14,598 nt of DNA from Stenotrophomonas maltophilia (GTDB taxonomy: Bacteria; Pseudomonadota; Gammaproteobacteria; Xanthomonadales; Xanthomonadaceae), in assembly GCA_002387845.1 (NCBI GenBank), contig DGLB01000029.1, positions 1 through 14,598 of the forward strand. The letters are read 5' to 3'. The notes under the pieces are model-generated. The model did not search any database, was not told the origin of the DNA, and saw only the letters and a list, made by a program, of their open reading frames with translations. Position 1 is the first letter of the stretch; every line of letters starts with the position of its first letter. The position numbers and the translations under genes are program-made. This document shows, one piece after another, positions 6,857 to 14,598 of this stretch.

Positions 6857-7562
6857 TGATCTTTGCCGAAAGGGTCGCGGTGCCAAGGCGCGCCGCGGTG
6901 ATCTCCAGTGGCCAGCGCATGGTCTGGCCGCTGAGTACATAGCCGACCAGGCCGGGCTTGAAGACCTGTGGGCGCTCGGGTGAGCCCATGCCCAGGTCGG
7001 CCAGCTGCGCGTAGGTCGCACCGAGGTTGCGTACTTCCAGCGCCAGGGTGCCGTCCGGCTGGGCCAGCAGCGACGCCTGCAGATCAGGCGTGCCGGGGGC
7101 ACCGCCGTCCGGCTGCACGAACACCGGCAGCGAGTAGCGCAGCACGAACTGCATGCCCTCGCGCTTCGGGTCGAGCGGGGGCACCTCGTCAACGATGACC
7201 CGGTAGGCCTGTTGAGCGGTGGGCGGCTGCGGATGGGCGCGGACAACGCGGATCAGCTGCTGCTGGCCGGCGGCCAGCGCCTGCATCGGCGGACTGATCA
7301 CCAGATCGGTGGTGGGTTCCAGTTCGTCGCGGCCGTCACGCTGGGTCCAGCGGAACACGCGGGCCTGTACGTCGACCGGGGCCGTACCGCTGTTGCTGAT
7401 CCACAGCGCCTCGGCGTTCTGGCGGGCGGTCAGCTGCAGCGAGGTCGGGGCGACCTGCAGGCTGGCGGCCTGGCTGCTGCTGGCAACCGCCGCCATCAGC
7501 AATGTGCAGGCGTAGCGCAGCACCCCGGAAGGCCGCGTACGGCTCCGTTTGAGATCCGACAT
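6807..7562 (-). CDS. Periplasmic fimbrial chaperone (first)
   Basis: This PapD/CsuC-like chaperone is predicted to fold SCPU pilins in the periplasm by donor-strand complementation. The 251-aa product has a signal peptide ending near residue 33 (SSSQAA). Its first strand is SLQVAPTSLQLTARQNAE. The N-domain contains ISPPMQALAAGQQQLIRVVR (about 89-108) and the family motif YRVIVDEVPP (120-129), then LRYSLPVFVQP. The C-domain includes LALEVRNLGATYAQLADL and GLVGYVLSGQTMRWPL. ATG 7562 follows the pilin stop by seven bases; GAGGG overlapping that stop serves as the ribosome site. Its 3' end overlaps the favoured usher start. Position between major pilin and usher matches the csuC position in Csu-type clusters. 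Confidence 0.92.
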   Translation of the reverse strand: MSDLKRSRTRPSGVLRYACTLLMAAVASSSQAASLQVAPTSLQLTARQNAEALWISNSGTAPVDVQARVFRWTQRDGRDELEPTTDLVISPPMQALAAGQQQLIRVVRAHPQPPTAQQAYRVIVDEVPPLDPKREGMQFVLRYSLPVFVQPDGGAPGTPDLQASLLAQPDGTLALEVRNLGATYAQLADLGMGSPERPQVFKPGLVGYVLSGQTMRWPLEITAARLGTATLSAKINGASQATPLPASPPAR

Positions 7563-7569
7563 GGCACCC

Positions 7570-8094
7570 TCAGTAGGTGATGGTGGCGGTGACGGTGTCC
7601 TGGTAGTTACCGGTCGCGGCGTTGTTCACACTGGGATTGGCCACCTGGCCGTAGATCGGGTACGCCTGGGCCGCGCCGTTGCCGGTGCCGGCCACCGTGT
7701 TGGTGCCGGCGGTCGCGCCCCATACGGTGGTGCGGGTGGCATTGGAGTACAGCTGGTAGCCGACGTAATTGTTGGTGGTCACCGCGGCGTCGGTGTTGAT
7801 CATGCGCCGGGTGGTGACATCATTGGCCGTGCCGGCGTTGGCACCGGCATTCAACGCGATCGTGTAGGGGGTCAATGCCGAACACTGGGCGGTGACCGAA
7901 CCCTGTGCGTTGGACGGCGTGGTCGCGGTGGACAGCGCCGAGCCGAAGTCGACATCGGTGGCCGCCGCCGCGGTGATCGTGCACGCCTTGGTGATGATGA
8001 TGCGGACGTTGAAGGTGGTCGTGTCAGCCGCCAGGGCCGGGGAAGCCAGGGACAGCAGGGTGAAGCTGAACAGCACAGGTCGAAGGAATCGCAT
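7570..8094 (-). CDS. SCPU-domain fimbrial pilin (probable major subunit)
   Basis: This 174-aa secreted pilin subunit of an archaic chaperone-usher system would be exported by Sec and polymerised on the surface. The signal peptide is residues 1-22 (ending PALA). The mature single SCPU domain begins DTTTFNVRIIITKACTI. It has a likely disulfide between Cys38 and Cys71, the VDFGSA motif at 48-53, TTRRMINTDA, YQLYSNATRTTVWG, YPIYGQV, and the terminal strand DTVTATITY. The frame is open further upstream to 8259. ATG 8094 is chosen because it gives the signal peptide and has a perfect AAGGAG seven bases upstream, the strongest ribosome site of the operon. That fits a subunit needed in excess. It is the first gene of the six-gene operon; alternative starts are very unlikely. 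Confidence 0.93.
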   Translation of the reverse strand: MRFLRPVLFSFTLLSLASPALAADTTTFNVRIIITKACTITAAAATDVDFGSALSTATTPSNAQGSVTAQCSALTPYTIALNAGANAGTANDVTTRRMINTDAAVTTNNYVGYQLYSNATRTTVWGATAGTNTVAGTGNGAAQAYPIYGQVANPSVNNAATGNYQDTVTATITY

Positions 8095-8101
8095 GTGTCT
8101 T

Positions 8102-8107
8102 CTCCTT
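8102..8107 (-). promoter_or_regulatory. Strong Shine-Dalgarno of the pilin gene
   Basis: AAGGAG on the minus strand lies seven bases before ATG 8094. It decides the start over the upstream in-frame ATG at 8259, which would add a non-signal-like 55-residue extension running through the promoter region. Confidence 0.85.
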
Positions 8108-8159
8108 GGACAGGGGTCCTGGATGAACGAGTCGATACCGCCGTGGGGCCGGGGGAGGC

Positions 8160-8174
8160 GCGCTGCAACAGCGC
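8160..8174. promoter_or_regulatory. 15-nt inverted repeat near the predicted pilin transcript start
   Basis: GCGCTG (8160-8165) and CAGCGC (8169-8174) form a perfect 6-bp inverted repeat with a 3-base centre. It begins about where a transcript from the 8182-8187 hexamer would start, so it could be a 5' RNA hairpin or an operator. No function is shown. Confidence 0.4.
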
Positions 8175-8181
8175 TGGCTTC

Positions 8182-8187
8182 CTTATA
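8182..8187 (-). promoter_or_regulatory. Candidate -10 box of the fimbrial operon
   Basis: TATAAG on the minus strand, about 90 bp before the pilin ATG, is the only AT-rich -10-like hexamer in the leader. At 17 bp spacing the -35 position reads CGTTCC, a poor match to TTGACA. The promoter may therefore be weak and activator-dependent, or use another sigma factor. The adjacent inverted repeat (8205-8249) covers the -35 region. Confidence 0.45.
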
Positions 8188-8204
8188 AATGCGCGGTCGT
8201 GGGG

Positions 8205-8249
8205 GGAACGTGAGGAAAAATGGCCGGTTTTCACACTTTTCCACGTTCC
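8205..8249. promoter_or_regulatory. Long inverted repeat over the -35 region of the fimbrial promoter (operator candidate)
   Basis: The left arm reads GGAACGTGAGGAAAA (8205-8219). The right arm reads CTTTTCCACGTTCC (8236-8249), whose complement is GGAACGTGGAAAAG. The arms match except for one extra base and the inner ends, across a 15-nt centre. It sits directly upstream of the candidate -10 of the pilin gene and in the divergent region shared with map. A binding site for a dimeric regulator of the fimbrial operon is the natural reading, but it is inference. Confidence 0.55.
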
Positions 8250-8254
8250 GCCCC

Positions 8255-8291
8255 GGCACGCGTGCCCGGACCCCACGTCCGGGCGGGGTCC
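8255..8291. other. Overlapping GC palindromes between divergent promoters
   Basis: GGCACGCGTGCC (8255-8266) is a perfect 12-bp palindrome. It partly overlaps a 7-bp stem (8265-8271 with 8277-8283). That in turn is mutually exclusive with another 7-bp stem (8268-8274 with 8285-8291). They lie between the fimbrial and map promoter candidates. No U-tract follows, so a terminator is not supported. A protein-binding or insulating role is possible but unproven. Confidence 0.4.
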
Positions 8292-8310
8292 ACCGATTGG
8301 CCCTGGCCCG

Positions 8311-8338
8311 TTCAGACTGGCTCAGGATCGGCGATAAT
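8311..8338 (+). promoter_or_regulatory. Candidate promoter of map (leaderless transcript)
   Basis: GATAAT (8333-8338) is a good -10 match, with TTCAGA (8311-8316) 16 bp upstream as a moderate -35. The expected start, about seven bases after the -10 box, falls at 8345-8346, the A of the map start codon. There is no Shine-Dalgarno before that ATG, so map may be translated from a leaderless mRNA. Confidence 0.55.
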
Positions 8339-8345
8339 GGGCGAC

Positions 8346-9119
8346 ATGAGCGTGAATCTGAAAACCCCCCAGGAAATCGAACAGATGCGCATCGCCGGCC
8401 GCCTGGCCAGCGAGGTGCTCGACATCGTCGCCCCGCATGTGAAGCCGGGCGTGACCACTGAAGAGCTCGACCGCATCTGCCACGACCACATCATCAACGT
8501 GCAGAAGGCCATTCCGGCCAATGTCGGCTATCGCGGCTTCCCCAAGACGGTGTGCACGTCGGTCAACAACGTCATCTGTCACGGCATCCCCAGCGAAGGC
8601 AAGGTGCTCAAGGACGGCGACATCGTCAACATCGACGTGACCGTCATCAAGGATGGCTGGCACGGCGACACCAGCCGCATGTACTTCGTCGGCACCCCGT
8701 CGGTGATGGCCCGGCGTCTGGTTGACGTGACCTATCAGGCCATGTGGGCCGGCATCCGCGCGGTCAAGCCGGGGGCGACCCTGGGCGACATCGGCCATGC
8801 CATCCAGAGCCTGGCCGAAGGCGAGCGTTTCAGCGTCGTGCGCGAGTACTGTGGCCACGGCATCGGCAAGGTCTACCACGACGAACCGCAGGTGGTGCAT
8901 TACGGCCGCCCGGGGCAGGGGCTGGTGCTGCAGCCGGGCATGACCTTCACCATCGAACCGATGATCAACGAAGGTACCCGCTACAACAAAGTGCTGCCGG
9001 ATGGCTGGACGGTGGTCACCAAGGACCGCAAGCTGTCAGCGCAGTGGGAGCACATGATCGCGGTCACCGAGACCGGCGTTGATGTGCTGACCCTCGCACC
9101 CGGCGAATCGCAGGTCTGA
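8346..9119 (+). CDS. map: Methionine aminopeptidase, type I
   Basis: This cytoplasmic metalloprotease removes the initiator methionine from new proteins whose second residue is small. The 257-aa product has all five metal ligands of the pita-bread fold: Asp97, Asp108, His171, Glu204 and Glu235. It also has the conserved His79 (VICHGIPS) and His178; numbering matches E. coli Map. There is no N-terminal extension, as in type Ia enzymes. The frame is open upstream to 8220, but family alignment starts at MSVNLKTPQEIEQMR. ATG 8337 would add only MGD and overlaps the -10 box. The next gene, glnD, starts two bases after the stop. In E. coli map lies directly divergent from rpsB; here the fimbrial operon separates them. 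Confidence 0.96.
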   Translation: MSVNLKTPQEIEQMRIAGRLASEVLDIVAPHVKPGVTTEELDRICHDHIINVQKAIPANVGYRGFPKTVCTSVNNVICHGIPSEGKVLKDGDIVNIDVTVIKDGWHGDTSRMYFVGTPSVMARRLVDVTYQAMWAGIRAVKPGATLGDIGHAIQSLAEGERFSVVREYCGHGIGKVYHDEPQVVHYGRPGQGLVLQPGMTFTIEPMINEGTRYNKVLPDGWTVVTKDRKLSAQWEHMIAVTETGVDVLTLAPGESQV

Positions 9120-9121
9120 GC

Positions 9122-11760
9122 ATGTTGCCGGCGAGCCCTGAACTGGACGCGCCGGCCGATGCCGTTGCCGACCCCGAGTGGGCGGCGCTGGCCCGGCAGA
9201 GTCTGCAGCAGGCCGATGCCCGGCTATACCGCCGCTTTGACCAGGGCGACAACATCGAGCGCCTGCTGGCGCTGCGCGCGCGCGCAGCCGACCACCTGAT
9301 CCGTCTGGCCTGGCAGCGCTGCCTGCCGGCCGATGCCGGCCTGGCGCTGTTCGCGGTCGGCGGTTACGGGCGTGGCGAGCTGTTCCCGCGTTCGGATATC
9401 GATGTACTGGTGCTCGGCGAACCCGGCGCGCAGCACGCGCATGAGGCGGGACTGGCGCGCCTGTTCGCGTTGCTCTGGGACTGTGGTCTGCCGGTCAGCC
9501 ATGCGGTGCGCTCGGCGCAGGACTGCGTGGCCGCCAGCGCCGACCAGACCGTGTTCACCGCGCTGCTGGAATCGCGCCCGTTGGTCGCCGACGAGGCGGC
9601 GCGGCACGCTCTCAAACGTGCCATCAACGACGACGCGCTGTGGCCGCCGCGGGCATTCTTCGTTGCCAAGCGCGACGAACTGCTGGCCCGGCATCAGCGT
9701 TTCGGCGACACCGCCGACAACCTGGAGCCGGACATCAAGGACGGCCCGGGTGGGCTGCGCGATCTCAACACCCTGGGCTGGATGGCGCTGCGCGCGTTTG
9801 GCGTGCGCGAGCTGGAGGCCCTGGTCGGGCTGGGCCATCTGGGGCTGGACGAAGCCGCTGCGTTGCGACGCGAGCGCTGTGCCCTGGCGCAGCTGCGTTT
9901 TGGCCTGCACCTGGTGGCCAACCGGCCGGAAGAACGCCTGCGCTTTGACTACCAGAAAACCCTGGCCGCGCGCCTGGGCTTCCACGACGACGTGGAAAGC
10001 CTGGCGGTGGAGAAGATGATGCAGGGGTTCTACCGCAGCGCTACGGTGGTGCGGCGGATCAGCGACCGGCTGCTGCAGCGCTTCGAGGAACAGTTCGACG
10101 GCGAAGCGGTACCCGAGCCGGTCAGCGTGGGTTTCTCGCTGCGCCGCGGCTACCTGGCGGCCAACGACCCGCAGTGGCCGCAGGGCGACATCCAGCAGGT
10201 GTTCGCGCTGTTTGCCAGCTGGGCCTACAACCCCGAAGTGCGCGGCCTGCATTCGCTGACCGCGCGCGCGCTGGCCGAATCGCTGGCTGAACTGCCGGCC
10301 TACCCGCAGGCCAGCGCGCAGGCGCGCGAGCAGTTCATGGCGCTGATGCGCAGCCCACGCGCGGTCGACACGCTCGCGCGGATGGCAAGGCTGGGCGTGC
10401 TGGGCCAGTGGATACCGGCCTTCGCGCAGGTGTCCGGGCGCATGCAGTTCGACCTGTTCCATGTGTACACCGTCGATCAGCACACGTTGATGGTCCTGCG
10501 CAACATCGGGTTGTTCGCCAGCAGCCGTGCCGACGAGCGTTTCTCGATCGCGCACGAGGTCTGGCCACGCCTGCGCAAGCCGGAACTGTTGCTGCTGGCC
10601 GGTCTGTTCCACGACATCGCCAAGGGCCGCGGTGGCGACCATTCCGAACTGGGCGCGGTGGATGCACGCGAATTCTGCCAGGCCCACGCGCTGAGCACGT
10701 CGGACACTGAACTGGTGGCCTGGCTGGTGGAGCAGCACCTGCGCATGTCGGTGACCGCGCAGAAGCAGGACATCTCCGACCCGGACGTGATCCATCGCTT
10801 CGCGTCGCTGGTGGCCAGCCGCGACCGCCTGGACTATCTGTACCTGCTGACCTGCGCCGACATCGCCGGTACCAGCCCCAAACTGTGGAACGCGTGGAAG
10901 GACCGCCTGCTGGCCGACCTGTATTTCGCCGCGCGTCGCGCGCTGCGCGACGGCCTCGAGAACCAGATGCCTGCCGCCGAGCGCGTGCAGGAGGCCCGCG
11001 ATTCGGTGCGCGCGCTGGTGCGCGAGCGTGGCTATGACGACGCCACCATTGACCGCCAGTTCGCGGTGATGCCGGATGAAAGCTTCATCCGCCTGCGCCC
11101 CGAGCAGCTGGCCTGGCAGGCCGCCGCGCTGGTGCCGGTGAAGCAGGGCCAGACCCTGGTGAAGGTGCGCCGCATCACCCCCGACGATCACGCGCTGGAA
11201 GTGTTCGTGCACTCGCCCGACCGCGACGGTCTGTTCGCCGCGATCGTGATGACCCTGGACCGCAAGGGCTATGGCATCCATCGCGCACGCGTGCTGGACG
11301 GCCCGGTCGACACCATTTTCGATACCTTTGAAGTGACGCCCGCTGACAGCTTCGCCGACGGCGACGCGCCGCGCCTGGAAGCGGCGCTGCGTGAAGCACT
11401 GTCCGGCGACCTGACCCGGCTGCGCCCGTCACGACGGGTGATTCCGCGCCAGTTGCGGCACTTCCGCTTTGCGCCGCGCATCGAGTTCCGCGATGCCAGC
11501 GACAACGAAGCCGGCAGCACCCGCTTCAGCCTGGTTGCCCCGGACCGTCCCGGGCTGCTGGCCGACGTGGCGTTCGTGCTGCGCAACCAGGGCCTGCGTG
11601 TGCACGATGCACGTATTGCCACCTTCGGCGAACGCGCCGAAGACATGTTCGTGATCAGTGACGAGCACGACCAACCCTTGACCGAAACTGCCCGGCAGCA
11701 GCTGCATGACGCGATGCTGACCTGCCTGGATCCTGATCGAAAAGCCGGAGATACCCCCTG

Positions 11761-11761
<1 letters not shown>
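9122..11761 (+). CDS. glnD: Bifunctional PII uridylyltransferase / uridylyl-removing enzyme
   Basis: GlnD is the cytoplasmic nitrogen sensor. It uridylylates PII proteins when glutamine is low and de-uridylylates them when glutamine is high, which controls glutamine synthetase and nitrogen genes. The 879-aa protein has the full domain set. The nucleotidyltransferase site is GGYGRGELFPRSDID (80-94, Asp92 and Asp94), with the conserved KDGPGGLRDL at 206-215. The HD hydrolase domain has FHDIAKGRGGDHSELG (His497, Asp498). Two C-terminal glutamine-binding ACT domains are at about 692-740 (LEVFVHSPDRDGLFA) and 802-850 (FSLVAPDRPGLLADV). Length is typical. It starts two bases after map, and its TGA overlaps the dapD ATG by one base, so these genes are probably co-transcribed. 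Confidence 0.97.
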
Positions 11762-12810
<1,049 letters not shown>

Positions 12811-12817
12811 GCGACGC

Positions 12818-13183
12818 ATGAGCGAAACCATCATTTACGGGCTGAAGAACTGCGACACCTGCAAGAAGGCCACCAAGTGGCTGGACCGCTTCGGTGTGGC
12901 GTACACCTTCGTCGATTACCGCGACAACAAGCCGTCTCCGGAGACGCTGCTGGAATGGGCGGCGCAGCTGGGTGGGCTGGGCGCGATGGTCAACAAGTCG
13001 TCCACCACCTGGCGGCAGTTGCCGGACAACCGCAAGGCGGCCGCATCCGACGCGGAGTGGAAGCTGCTGCTGCGCGAACATCCGCAGCTGATCAAGCGGC
13101 CGGTGGTGGTCACGGCCGATGGCAAGGTCAGCCAGGGCTTCAGCGACAACGGTTTCAAGCAGCGGTTCGGGGTGGGGGCATGA
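12818..13183 (+). CDS. ArsC/Spx-family thioredoxin-fold protein (YffB-like)
   Basis: This 121-aa protein of the ArsC-related family has a thioredoxin fold. It has the opening strand TIIYGLKNCDTCKKATKWL with Cys12-Asp-Thr-Cys15, then VDYRDNKPS, the STTWRQL motif (62-68), and LIKRPVVV (91-98). These are hallmarks of the YffB branch rather than true arsenate reductases. E. coli yffB is likewise immediately upstream of dapE, and this position is widely conserved, but the biochemical role is not established. It starts seven bases after dapD, and its TGA overlaps the dapE ATG in an ATGA arrangement. Arsenate reduction is possible but should not be assumed. Confidence 0.9.
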   Translation: MSETIIYGLKNCDTCKKATKWLDRFGVAYTFVDYRDNKPSPETLLEWAAQLGGLGAMVNKSSTTWRQLPDNRKAAASDAEWKLLLREHPQLIKRPVVVTADGKVSQGFSDNGFKQRFGVGA

Positions 13184-14307
13184 ACGATGTCGTCGCGCTG
13201 ACCTGCGAACTGATCGCCCGCCCGTCGGTGACCCCGGACGATGCCGGCTGCCAGGCGCTGCTGGCCGAGCGCCTGCAGGCCGTGGGTTTCCACTGCGAAC
13301 ACCTGCGCCTGGGCGAAGTCGACAACCTGTGGGCGACCCACGGCACCGGTGCACCGGTGCTGGTGCTGCTGGGCCACACCGACGTGGTGCCGCCGGGCCC
13401 GCGCGAGGCCTGGTCCAGCGACCCGTTTGCGCCGGAAGTGCGCGACGGGGTGCTGTACGGCCGCGGTGCAGCGGACATGAAGGGCAGCGTGGCGGCATTC
13501 GTGGTGGCGGCCGAGCAGTTCGTTGCAGCCCATCCGGACCATCCGGGCACGCTGGCGGTACTGCTGACCAGCGACGAGGAAGGCGATGCGATCGACGGTG
13601 TACGCCGGGTGGCGGATCTGTTCCGCGAACGCGGGCAGGGCATCGACTGGTGCATCACCGGTGAGCCGTCGTCGACGGCGGTGCTGGGCGACCTGCTGCG
13701 GGTGGGCCGCCGCGGCAGCCTGTCGGGGACATTGACGGTCAAAGGCGTGCAGGGCCACGTGGCGTACCCACACAAGGCGCGCAATCCGATCCATCTGGCT
13801 GCACCGGCACTGGCAGCGCTGACCGCGCGTCACTGGGACGACGGTTTTGAAAGCTTCCCGCCCACCAGCCTGCAGGTGTCCAACATCCACGCCGGCACGG
13901 GTGCGAACAACGTCATACCGGGCGAGCTGCAGGTGCTGTTCAACCTTCGCTACAACCCGCACTGGAACGCCCCGAAACTGGAAGCAGCCATTACCGCGAT
14001 GCTGGACGCGCATGCGCTGGACTACACGCTGAAGTGGCACCGCAGCGGCGAGCCGTTCTACACCCCGGAAGGCACGCTGCGCAGCGTGGCCCGGCAGGTG
14101 CTGGGTGAATTCGCCGGCGCGGCCCCGGAAGAAAGCACCGGCGGCGGCACCTCCGACGCCCGCTTCATCGCCCCGCTGGGCGCGCAGTGCATCGAAGTCG
14201 GCCCGGTCAACGCCTCCATCCACCAGGTGAACGAGAACGTCTCCATCGCCGACCTGGAAGCCCTGCCAGCCCTCTACCAGCGCCTGATCGAGCGCCTGCT
14301 GGCCTGA
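13180..14307 (+). CDS. dapE: Succinyl-diaminopimelate desuccinylase
   Basis: DapE is the dinuclear zinc M20 hydrolase that splits N-succinyl-LL-diaminopimelate into LL-diaminopimelate and succinate. It completes the succinylase branch begun by DapD. The 375-aa product equals the usual length. All metal and catalytic residues are present: His66 and Asp68 (LLGHTDVVPPG), Asp99 (GAADMKG), Glu133 and Glu134 (TSDEEGDA), Glu162 (GEPSS), and His348 (IHQVNENV). The substrate-binding STGGGTSDARF stretch is at 319-329. The frame is open far upstream, but ATG 13180 is chosen because it starts at the family N-terminus, overlaps the preceding stop by 4 nt and has a G-rich ribosome site. It is the last gene of the plus-strand cluster. 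Confidence 0.97.
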   Translation: MNDVVALTCELIARPSVTPDDAGCQALLAERLQAVGFHCEHLRLGEVDNLWATHGTGAPVLVLLGHTDVVPPGPREAWSSDPFAPEVRDGVLYGRGAADMKGSVAAFVVAAEQFVAAHPDHPGTLAVLLTSDEEGDAIDGVRRVADLFRERGQGIDWCITGEPSSTAVLGDLLRVGRRGSLSGTLTVKGVQGHVAYPHKARNPIHLAAPALAALTARHWDDGFESFPPTSLQVSNIHAGTGANNVIPGELQVLFNLRYNPHWNAPKLEAAITAMLDAHALDYTLKWHRSGEPFYTPEGTLRSVARQVLGEFAGAAPEESTGGGTSDARFIAPLGAQCIEVGPVNASIHQVNENVSIADLEALPALYQRLIERLLA

Positions 14308-14472
14308 CCTCACCATCTCCGTATCGCGGGGCTCGCCCGGTTGCTGTTGGATTCGTGCGAACAGCCCTCGGTCGTTGGCTTCCGTGCTTGGGCGCGCCGG
14401 GGTGGGTTTGCGGGACACGCCGTGAACCGCCCTCCGGGCCCCGGCCCAACCGCCAGCGGTTGTGCGTTCAGT

Positions 14473-14504
14473 CGCACGCGAGGCAGTGCCTCGCAAGCAG
14501 TGCG
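14473..14504. repeat. Bulged hairpin inside the right repeat
   Basis: A perfect 8-bp stem (14478-14485 with 14487-14494) sits on a second 5-bp stem (14473-14477 with 14500-14504), with a 5-nt bulge at 14495-14499. It is absent from the left copy. Confidence 0.7.
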
Positions 14505-14523
14505 CCTTCACCCTTGGGGGCTC

Positions 14524-14547
14524 GTAGAAAACATCCATGTTTTCTAC
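14524..14547. repeat. 24-nt GTAG palindrome, second copy
   Basis: It has the same 11-bp stem as 97-120, in reverse orientation, with flanking C14523/G14548 pairing. It lies just inside the outer stem of the composite element. Confidence 0.85.
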
Positions 14548-14598
14548 GGTCCCGCAAACCCACCCCGACACGCCCCAGACAGACGGCCGGTGGCCAGG

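Larger units (their letters stand above)
14308..14598 (-). repeat. Composite GTAG-type palindromic repeat, right copy (inverted, with extra hairpins)
   Basis: This is the reverse complement of the left repeat (50-247) over most of its length, including flanks on both sides of the stem. The outer stem is a perfect 18 bp (14399-14416 with 14549-14566), extended by one more pair. The loop is 132 nt against 52 nt in the left copy. The extra part contains hairpins at 14436-14447, 14448-14461 and 14473-14504, besides the shared GTAG palindrome. No gene is visible here, and the repeat continues to the window edge, so its outer end is not fixed. No U-tract terminator for dapE is seen. Confidence 0.8.

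Noticed and set aside
6857..7246. Usher extended at the N-terminus to 943 aa
   Set aside because: The extra 130 residues are Arg/Ser/Cys-rich and are the off-frame reading of the chaperone gene. A signal peptide appears only from 6856 on.
8095..8259. Pilin extended to 229 aa
   Set aside because: The extension runs through the promoter and inverted repeat, while ATG 8094 has a perfect ribosome site and signal peptide.
8255..8291. Intrinsic terminator between the divergent promoters
   Set aside because: The stems are strong but no T-tract follows on either strand.
9224..11281. 685-aa open frame antisense to glnD
   Set aside because: The sense strand encodes a complete GlnD with all catalytic motifs. 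The antisense product is Gln/His/Arg/Ala-rich with no recognisable domain, as expected for a mirror frame in high-GC DNA.
12818..13183. Arsenate reductase and arsenic-resistance locus
   Set aside because: Motifs place it in the YffB branch next to dapE, and no other ars genes are nearby.
12916..14571. 551-aa open frame antisense to dapE and extending through the right repeat
   Set aside because: dapE is complete on the other strand. The antisense product has shadow-like composition and its N-terminus would lie in the repeat element.

Overview
The window looks like chromosomal DNA of a high-GC gammaproteobacterium of the Xanthomonadaceae, most likely Stenotrophomonas or a close relative. Two things support this. 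The first is the gene order tsf-rpsB // map-glnD-dapD-(ArsC/YffB family)-dapE. The second is the GTAG-ended palindromic repeats, of the kind described as SMAG elements in S. maltophilia, in the outer intergenic regions. Species assignment is inference; no search was run.

Layout. Positions 1-313 hold a composite palindromic repeat and the bidirectional-looking hairpin terminator that ends tsf. Positions 314-2120 (minus strand) are the translation genes tsf (EF-Ts, GTG start) and rpsB (ribosomal protein S2), separated by a 124-nt spacer with three consecutive perfect hairpins. Positions 2121-2363 hold a roughly 200-nt rpsB leader and a good sigma70-type promoter. That promoter lies inside the last codons of the next gene upstream. 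Positions 2335-8094 (minus strand) are a compact six-gene chaperone-usher fimbrial operon of the archaic/Csu type. In transcription order it encodes an SCPU-domain pilin, a periplasmic chaperone, an outer-membrane usher, a two-domain SCPU tip-adhesin-like protein, a small pilin-like secreted protein, and a second divergent chaperone. Positions 8095-8345 are a divergent regulatory region. Positions 8346-14307 (plus strand) are map, glnD, dapD, a thioredoxin-fold ArsC/Spx-family gene, and dapE, mostly overlapping or a few bases apart. Positions 14308-14598 hold a second, longer copy of the composite repeat, inverted relative to the left copy.

How the genes work together. The rpsB-tsf unit supplies translation machinery. 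Map removes initiator methionine. GlnD senses glutamine and modifies PII. DapD and DapE catalyse two steps of the succinylase branch of lysine/diaminopimelate synthesis. The fimbrial operon should export and assemble SCPU pilins by donor-strand exchange: pilin shaft, tip protein, chaperones, usher. It sits exactly between rpsB and map, which are divergent direct neighbours in E. coli, so it looks like an accessory insertion at a conserved junction. No intrinsic terminator is visible between its last gene and rpsB.

The most unusual points are: (1) a Lys/Ala/Pro-rich histone-H1-like N-terminal tail of about 75 residues on DapD; (2) a mini-pilin that keeps both pilin ends but not the middle; (3) a second, divergent chaperone; (4) an rpsB promoter embedded in the fimbrial operon; (5) a probable leaderless map transcript; (6) multi-hairpin inverted repeats bracketing the locus.
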